DNA of 64,000 nt from Chryseosolibacter sp044507775 (GTDB lineage Bacteria; Bacteroidota; Bacteroidia; Cytophagales; Cyclobacteriaceae), in contig JBIQIY010000003.1 in NCBI GenBank assembly GCA_044507775.1, positions 186,001 through 250,000 of the forward strand, written 5' to 3'. Positions 61,081-64,000 of this stretch are shown one piece after another (positions within the stretch are counted from its first letter, which is position 1; every line of letters starts with the position of its first letter). The position numbers and the translations under genes are program-made. Below the pieces are notes generated by a model that did not search any database, was not told where the DNA came from, and saw only the letters and a program-made list of their open reading frames with translations.

Positions 61081-62370
61081 CTAGTAGTGGTTACGAATGT
61101 TCTCCAGTATGCTCTGCATATTCCTCCTGACGGCGGTGCCCGATTCTGTGAAGTTGCTGTTCATGAATGAAAAAATTAAAACCCTTCCTTTCTTCGTGAC
61201 CAAAAATCCGCTGAGGCAATGGTTGTTGCTAAGCGAACCGGTCTTTCCAAAGATGTACGGTTTTTCCGCCGCATACCACCTCCGGATGGTCCCATTCACG
61301 CCACCCGTGGCCAGTAGCTCAAACAGACGCTCGCGCGGTACGATCTCACCGATCTTTTCCCAGAGTCTGACGATGGAGCGTGGTGTGAACAGGTTGTATC
61401 GCGACAATCCGGACCCGTCCACCCAGATCGGTTCATCCGGCAGATCTTTCAGGTGGGTTTTCTTCATGTAATCAATGGCGATTTCCGGCTTCAAGCTATC
61501 GCTGAGGACATTCGCTGACATCAGGAGCAGTTGCTCGGCAATAAAATTGTCGCTCTCACGCATCATGACACTATAAAGGCTGTCGAGGGGGATGCTGAAC
61601 AACGTGTTTGTATTCGCCGGCAGCGGAAGATCGACCGGCTGAACGATTCGCTTCAGTGTATCAGACAACAAAGCGTAGAGCGTTGCCGAGTCTACGCGGA
61701 AGGGTATTTTGACCTCCTCTATTTTTGTCATCTGGTTCGCGGGGTGAACCACAAACCGGTTGGCATCCAGATCGCGCACGACGTCTACCTTTTCTTCGCG
61801 GGCTCCTGTTGTAAACATCGGCTCAAAAAAGTTGGGCGACACGCGAAGGACTTGCTCATCGGCGGCCACTGATACTGTGTTCCCGTATATTGGAAACGCG
61901 GATCGCTCTGCGGAGTAGCCGGAATTATAATCATCCCAGGCCCATCCGGTGCCGAAATGCGTTGTGTGAAAGTTTGCAGTAGAAAAGTAAAGCGGGCTTT
62001 CAGACGATGCGAGAAAATTATACACTGTCGAATCGTAAAAGACCTCGCTGTAGAGGAACGACGGGTCGCCCGTTCCCCAGAAGATCAGCGAATCATTTCG
62101 CTGTACATACTCGAGGGCAGGAACCGAGTCGCCGAGTACTTTCAGCGCGGTGTAGAAAGTAAATATTTTGGTGTTAGACGCAGGTGTGAAATAGCGACCG
62201 CCATTGAAATCGAATAGTGTCCGGCGTGTCGCCGGGTCATACAATACGAAACCGGTGTGATCTTTGAAGCGCTGCTCGGTCGCGTCAAAAGTTTTGTTCA
62301 GACGCCCCGGGGATACAGGAGAACAAGAGTAAAACAATATCAGGGCGGCCGCAAAAAATAAGACGCGCAT
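61081..62370 (-). CDS. dacB: D-alanyl-D-alanine carboxypeptidase, PBP4/S13 family lipoprotein
   Basis: The 429-residue penicillin-binding enzyme trims peptidoglycan stem peptides. The lipobox ends FYSC (Cys16). The serine-enzyme motifs are SNTK (Ser65 and Lys68), SDN in MRESDNFIA and KTG in FGKTGSLSN, all in the order expected for family S13. The insert between the first two motifs gives the class C-type PBP4 length. It is the third gene of the probable rluB-dinB-dacB-nagZ operon, so cell-wall turnover enzymes are co-expressed. Confidence 0.88.
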   Translation of the reverse strand: MRVLFFAAALILFYSCSPVSPGRLNKTFDATEQRFKDHTGFVLYDPATRRTLFDFNGGRYFTPASNTKIFTFYTALKVLGDSVPALEYVQRNDSLIFWGTGDPSFLYSEVFYDSTVYNFLASSESPLYFSTANFHTTHFGTGWAWDDYNSGYSAERSAFPIYGNTVSVAADEQVLRVSPNFFEPMFTTGAREEKVDVVRDLDANRFVVHPANQMTKIEEVKIPFRVDSATLYALLSDTLKRIVQPVDLPLPANTNTLFSIPLDSLYSVMMRESDNFIAEQLLLMSANVLSDSLKPEIAIDYMKKTHLKDLPDEPIWVDGSGLSRYNLFTPRSIVRLWEKIGEIVPRERLFELLATGGVNGTIRRWYAAEKPYIFGKTGSLSNNHCLSGFLVTKKGRVLIFSFMNSNFTESGTAVRRNMQSILENIRNHY

Positions 62371-62374
62371 CAGC

Positions 62375-62935
62375 TTACGGGTTGAGATAGCGCTCGCGCA
62401 GAATGTTTAAATGGTGGATGTCATGTCCGGCAATGATGTACCCGAGATTTTTGACAGACAGTTTCTTTCCGCTTGCGGTGCCTTCTCGCTCCAGCATCTC
62501 CGGTGAGAAACTCGCATATAGGTCGATGGTTGTTTCGCGCAATTTCTTCATTTCGCGCGCGTGCTGCTGAATACTTCTTGCGTGCGCGTTTGCCTCGGGC
62601 GCATAATCGTTTTCTTCAAACGGGTGAAGCGGCGTTTCATCTTTCCGTGAAAAGCGAAGGGCGCGATATGCGAAAACCCGCTCTGCATCCATCATGTGAT
62701 TGAGGACTTCCTTAATAGACCACTTTCCTTCGGCGTATTTGTGCTCGCCCTGATCTTCGGCGATGTAGGGAACGGTTTGCTGTACAAGTTTCGCGGCATG
62801 ACGGAGCGCATCGAGCAGGTCCATGTCCTGAACTAACTCGACGTAACCTTTGTAAAACGCCGGCACTTTTTCAATGTCTGGTCGCACCATGGCAGGGATA
62901 AATTGTGTGAAATGCGGATATAATCCGCTTTCCAA
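62375..62935 (-). CDS. DinB family protein
   Basis: The 186-residue four-helix-bundle protein has the DinB metal-ligand histidines: HKYAEGKWSIKEVLNHMMDAERVFAYRA in the middle and GHDIHHLNIL at the C-terminus. Members are thiol-dependent S-transferases or hydrolases, often with mycothiol or bacillithiol. The occurrence of a YpdA-type gene 30 kb away is compatible with this but proves nothing. It lies 18 bases after the pseudouridine synthase stop and 4 bases before the PBP4-type gene. Confidence 0.87.
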   Translation of the reverse strand: MESGLYPHFTQFIPAMVRPDIEKVPAFYKGYVELVQDMDLLDALRHAAKLVQQTVPYIAEDQGEHKYAEGKWSIKEVLNHMMDAERVFAYRALRFSRKDETPLHPFEENDYAPEANAHARSIQQHAREMKKLRETTIDLYASFSPEMLEREGTASGKKLSVKNLGYIIAGHDIHHLNILRERYLNP

Positions 62936-62953
62936 ATTAAGCCAAGTTGAGAC

Positions 62954-64000
62954 TTATTTGAAATGCTTGAGCTGGATAATTTCTTGCTTGGTGAGGAATC
63001 GCCATTGTCCGCGGGCGAGTTCTTTCTTATCGAGGCCGGCGTACACCGTCCGGTCGAGCTTGAGTACTTCGTAACCAAGGCTTTCAAAGATGCGCCTGAC
63101 AACGCGGTTCCAACCAATGTGCAACTCGATGCCAACGGACCGGCCATCTTCTGAAACGATGGCCAGGTCATCGACGGTCGCGCGGCCCTCTTCCAGGCGC
63201 ACACCCTCGGTTATGGTCTGAAAGTCGCCCTTTGTAAGTGGCTTGTCGAGCTCAATCTTGTAGACCTTCTTTACATTATAAGACGGATGCATGAGTTTGT
63301 CCGCCAGGTCGCCGTCATTTGTCAGCAGTAATAAGCCCGTAGTGTTCCGGTCTAGCCGGCCTACCGGATAGATCCTTTCCTTCACAGCAGAACCGATGAT
63401 ATGCATGACGGTCTTGCGGTCTTGCGGATCATCCGTGGTGGTGAGAAAGCCCTTCGGTTTGTTAAGCAGAATATACACGGGCTTTTCCGCGCGCAGTACC
63501 TTGGCTTCGTAACGGACTTCATCGCCGGGGCTGACCTTGTAACCAAGCTCCGAGACGATTTTTCCGTTCACCGAAATCAAACCCATCTTGATCAACTCAT
63601 CTGCTTCCCGTCGCGACGATATTCCGCTGTTCGCGATATACTTGTTCAGTCTGATCTTGTCGCTCTTAGTTTCGGGATCTGCATCCTTTTGATGCCTTTT
63701 ATGCACTGGCCCGGCACCACCGCGATCGGGCCTGCTTCGGTATGTCTTCTTGTACGGCTTGCCAAAGGATGCACCACGTTCCTCGGACCGTGCACCAGTC
63801 TGCGGTCTTCTGGTTCCCCTTGGATTCGTTGGCTTGTCAGAGAAACTTCCGCGGGCAGTTGTTGTTTTTCCGAAAGGTTTTGGAGACGACGCTGAATGTT
63901 TTCGTGGCGATGTTTTCTTATCCGCAAAACGACTCTTCTGCGAATAACTCTTTCCGCCCTCCTCTTGCGATGACTGCCGGTCGGTTTTTTTGAAAGGTCG
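62954..64000 (-). CDS. 23S rRNA pseudouridine synthase RluB-like, partial (N-terminus beyond window)
   Basis: The catalytic part has an S4 RNA-binding domain (IRLNKYIANSGISSRREADEL) and an RsuA/RluB-type pseudouridine synthase domain with the catalytic Asp in YPVGRLDRNTTGLLLLTNDG. It modifies 23S rRNA in the helix 80 region or near it. A GTG at 63706 would give 250 residues, but the frame has no stop and runs to the right edge. Its extra residues are strongly basic, Ser/Lys/Arg/Gly-rich, with the flavour of the disordered extension common in Bacteroidota members. The true start is therefore off the window. It heads the operon with dinB, dacB and the GH3 gene. Confidence 0.9.
   Translation of the reverse strand, partial: RPFKKTDRQSSQEEGGKSYSQKSRFADKKTSPRKHSASSPKPFGKTTTARGSFSDKPTNPRGTRRPQTGARSEERGASFGKPYKKTYRSRPDRGGAGPVHKRHQKDADPETKSDKIRLNKYIANSGISSRREADELIKMGLISVNGKIVSELGYKVSPGDEVRYEAKVLRAEKPVYILLNKPKGFLTTTDDPQDRKTVMHIIGSAVKERIYPVGRLDRNTTGLLLLTNDGDLADKLMHPSYNVKKVYKIELDKPLTKGDFQTITEGVRLEEGRATVDDLAIVSEDGRSVGIELHIGWNRVVRRIFESLGYEVLKLDRTVYAGLDKKELARGQWRFLTKQEIIQLKHFK

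Noticed and set aside
1..64000. CRISPR array, transposon, prophage, tRNA or rRNA
   Set aside because: I found no spaced direct repeats of array type, no transposase or integrase motif and no tRNA-like cloverleaf in the intergenic regions I read. A dedicated search would be needed to exclude small RNAs.

Overview
The window is ordinary chromosomal DNA from a Bacteroidota bacterium, most likely order Cytophagales. The evidence is a gldE-gldD gliding pair behind mutY and ssb, a SprB-repeat surface protein with a type IX secretion (T9SS) C-terminal signal, the Bacteroidota-type 29-residue COX24/AURKAIP1 protein, a long-form IspH, OmpA/PD40 proteins, a DUF3500 protein, and several promoter elements matching the Bacteroidota -7 box TAnnTTTG. 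Ribosome-binding sites are mostly absent, as is usual in this phylum. I saw no CRISPR array, insertion sequence, prophage, tRNA or rRNA.

Layout. 1-6 kb: the 3' end of a probable prmA, an alpha/beta hydrolase, lysA, dsbD and an M23 peptidase. 6-12.7 kb: a patatin/barrel protein, two adjacent OmpA proteins and an aldehyde dehydrogenase. 12.7-18.9 kb: a large AsmA protein and the T9SS SprB-repeat protein. 18.9-26.4 kb: a divergent housekeeping cluster, with HU, TPR protein, COX24-like protein and RNase G on the minus strand and mutY, ssb, gldE, gldD and a lipoprotein on the plus strand. 26.4-38.8 kb: PLP enzyme, YCII protein, 2H phosphoesterase, VOC protein, DPP IV peptidase, YpdA-type reductase, fructosamine kinase, TonB receptor, ispH, a 57-aa protein and an HtrA protease. 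39-46.4 kb: a poorly characterised stretch with an M20 amidohydrolase, two secreted unknowns, an MBL-fold hydrolase, a tandem pair of secreted paralogues, a TfoX-like protein and a lipoprotein. 46.6-57.5 kb: a large GAF protein, thiol-fold protein, nitroreductase, amidohydrolase, TPR protein, lipid kinase, a frame-disrupted M14 peptidase and a DUF3500 protein. 57.5-64 kb: hutG-hutF for the last steps of histidine breakdown, then a probable operon of rluB-like pseudouridine synthase, dinB, PBP4-type carboxypeptidase and NagZ-type hexosaminidase.

Together the genes cover envelope biogenesis and turnover (M23, PBP4, NagZ, OmpA, AsmA, HtrA), T9SS and gliding functions (GldD, GldE, SprB-repeat protein), DNA maintenance (MutY, SSB, HU) and general metabolism. 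The best targets for follow-up are the SprB-repeat protein with its duplicated cysteine-rich domain and start-proximal hairpin, the IspH start that lacks ATG/GTG/TTG, the M14 frameshift, the His-to-Cys change in the M23 zinc site, the unannotated small genes, and the paralogue pair at 43.7-45.1 kb. I found no clear new multi-gene system.
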